Source: Adiantum capillus-veneris (lineage: Eukaryota > Streptophyta > Polypodiopsida > Polypodiales > Pteridaceae). From it: a DNA stretch of 64,000 bases. Positions 63,733-64,000 of this stretch are shown here, in pieces. Under the pieces are notes generated by a model that was not told the origin of the DNA, searched no databases, and saw only the letters and a program-made list of their open reading frames with translations. The stretch covers positions 29,593,709-29,657,708 of the forward strand of contig CM043971.1 of the NCBI GenBank assembly GCA_014529385.2, written 5' to 3'. Both the position numbers and the translations under genes were made by a program. Within the stretch, counting starts at the first letter, position 1. Each line of letters starts with the position of its first letter.

Positions 63733-64000
63733 ATGATAAGCACCCTTCTGCTTTTAACTCTCCTCACATTCTCGTCGGCGCAGGCGGCAGAATCGCGTCC
63801 CCTCTTCGAATCCGACCGCAATGGAGCAGATCTCCATCCTGTAATCAAGTTGTCATCCCAGGTACCTCTTTTCAAGGAAGCCCCTGTCTTCAAAAATGGC
63901 ATTGAATGCATCCCCAATGAGAAGCAGCACCAAACCCAGCAGGACATCTCAGGCCGCGGCAGATTCGCGCTTTGCAATCCCTTCTCAGTCCACATTGCAT
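63733..64000 (+). CDS. 5' end of a putative secreted-protein gene (runs off the window)
   Basis: Open from ATG 63733 to the end: 89 complete codons and one further base, no stop. Residues 1-18 form a clear signal peptide (MISTLLLLTLLTFSSAQA, likely cleavage after AQA). The mature start is polar (ESRPLFESDRNGADLHPV), with Cys at 59 and 81. G+C content and codon use are higher than in the surrounding transposons, as expected for a host gene. CAG|GTACCT near 63858 could be a splice donor, but the frame stays open beyond it. I do not recognise the family. The CT-rich tract upstream supports a real transcription unit. The opposite strand is also open here and is less likely because it has no signal features. 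Confidence 0.6.
   Translation, partial: MISTLLLLTLLTFSSAQAAESRPLFESDRNGADLHPVIKLSSQVPLFKEAPVFKNGIECIPNEKQHQTQQDISGRGRFALCNPFSVHIA

Overview
This window is nuclear DNA of a land plant with a large, retrotransposon-rich genome. The evidence is copia and Ty3/gypsy elements with plant-type primer sites (TGGTATCAGAGC and TGGCGCC), CT/CA microsatellites and very low gene density. The gypsy lineages could fit a fern, lycophyte, gymnosperm or angiosperm, so I do not name a taxon. About 57 kb of the 64 kb is a nest of LTR elements. The only likely host gene is the 5' end of a secreted-protein gene at the right edge (from 63733).

Layout. 1-1689 is a decayed copia fragment. 1690-2087 and about 9010-9400 look like two halves of an old LTR, split by element G (2088-9004, minus strand, Ty3/gypsy, target duplication GCCCT). 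9401-13445 plus 56070-57287 are the halves of A2, an internally deleted OTA-type (Athila/Tat-like) gypsy element. Giant element B (13446-56069; about 19.6 kb once its guests are removed) sits in the 3' non-coding part of A2. B has 922-bp LTRs and is itself split by three later insertions: element A (16147-28801, TSD TATAC), copia C (40696-45889, TSD GACTT) and copia D (48900-54076, TSD AGTGC). A2 is a relative of A. LTR differences counted by eye are about 50/922 in B, 9/279 in D, about 11/580 in A and 1/322 in C. These agree with the nesting order.

How the parts work. C is a complete, probably recently active copia with one 1,449-aa gag-pol frame. A, A2 and B share an unusual plan. Gag starts with M-x-L-R-x-G-x-V-L and is followed by a first retropepsin, RT, RNase H and integrase. 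Then come a second retropepsin-like domain and a tail carrying repeated W-[VI]-P-K motifs. Downstream of pol, on the same strand, is an accessory gene with its own TATA-like promoter. In A and A2 it encodes a 141-residue acidic protein, intact in both. In B it is a long frame (roughly 1,150 codons in total) interrupted by C and D, with a probable 7-nt first coding exon and a 1.46-kb intron. B also carries two arrays of diverged repeats of about 288 bp, each with a conserved AT-rich palindrome, and a 930-bp foldback near its 3' end.

57288-63732 is non-coding flank with three small tandem duplications and microsatellites. No tRNA, rRNA or CRISPR array was seen.
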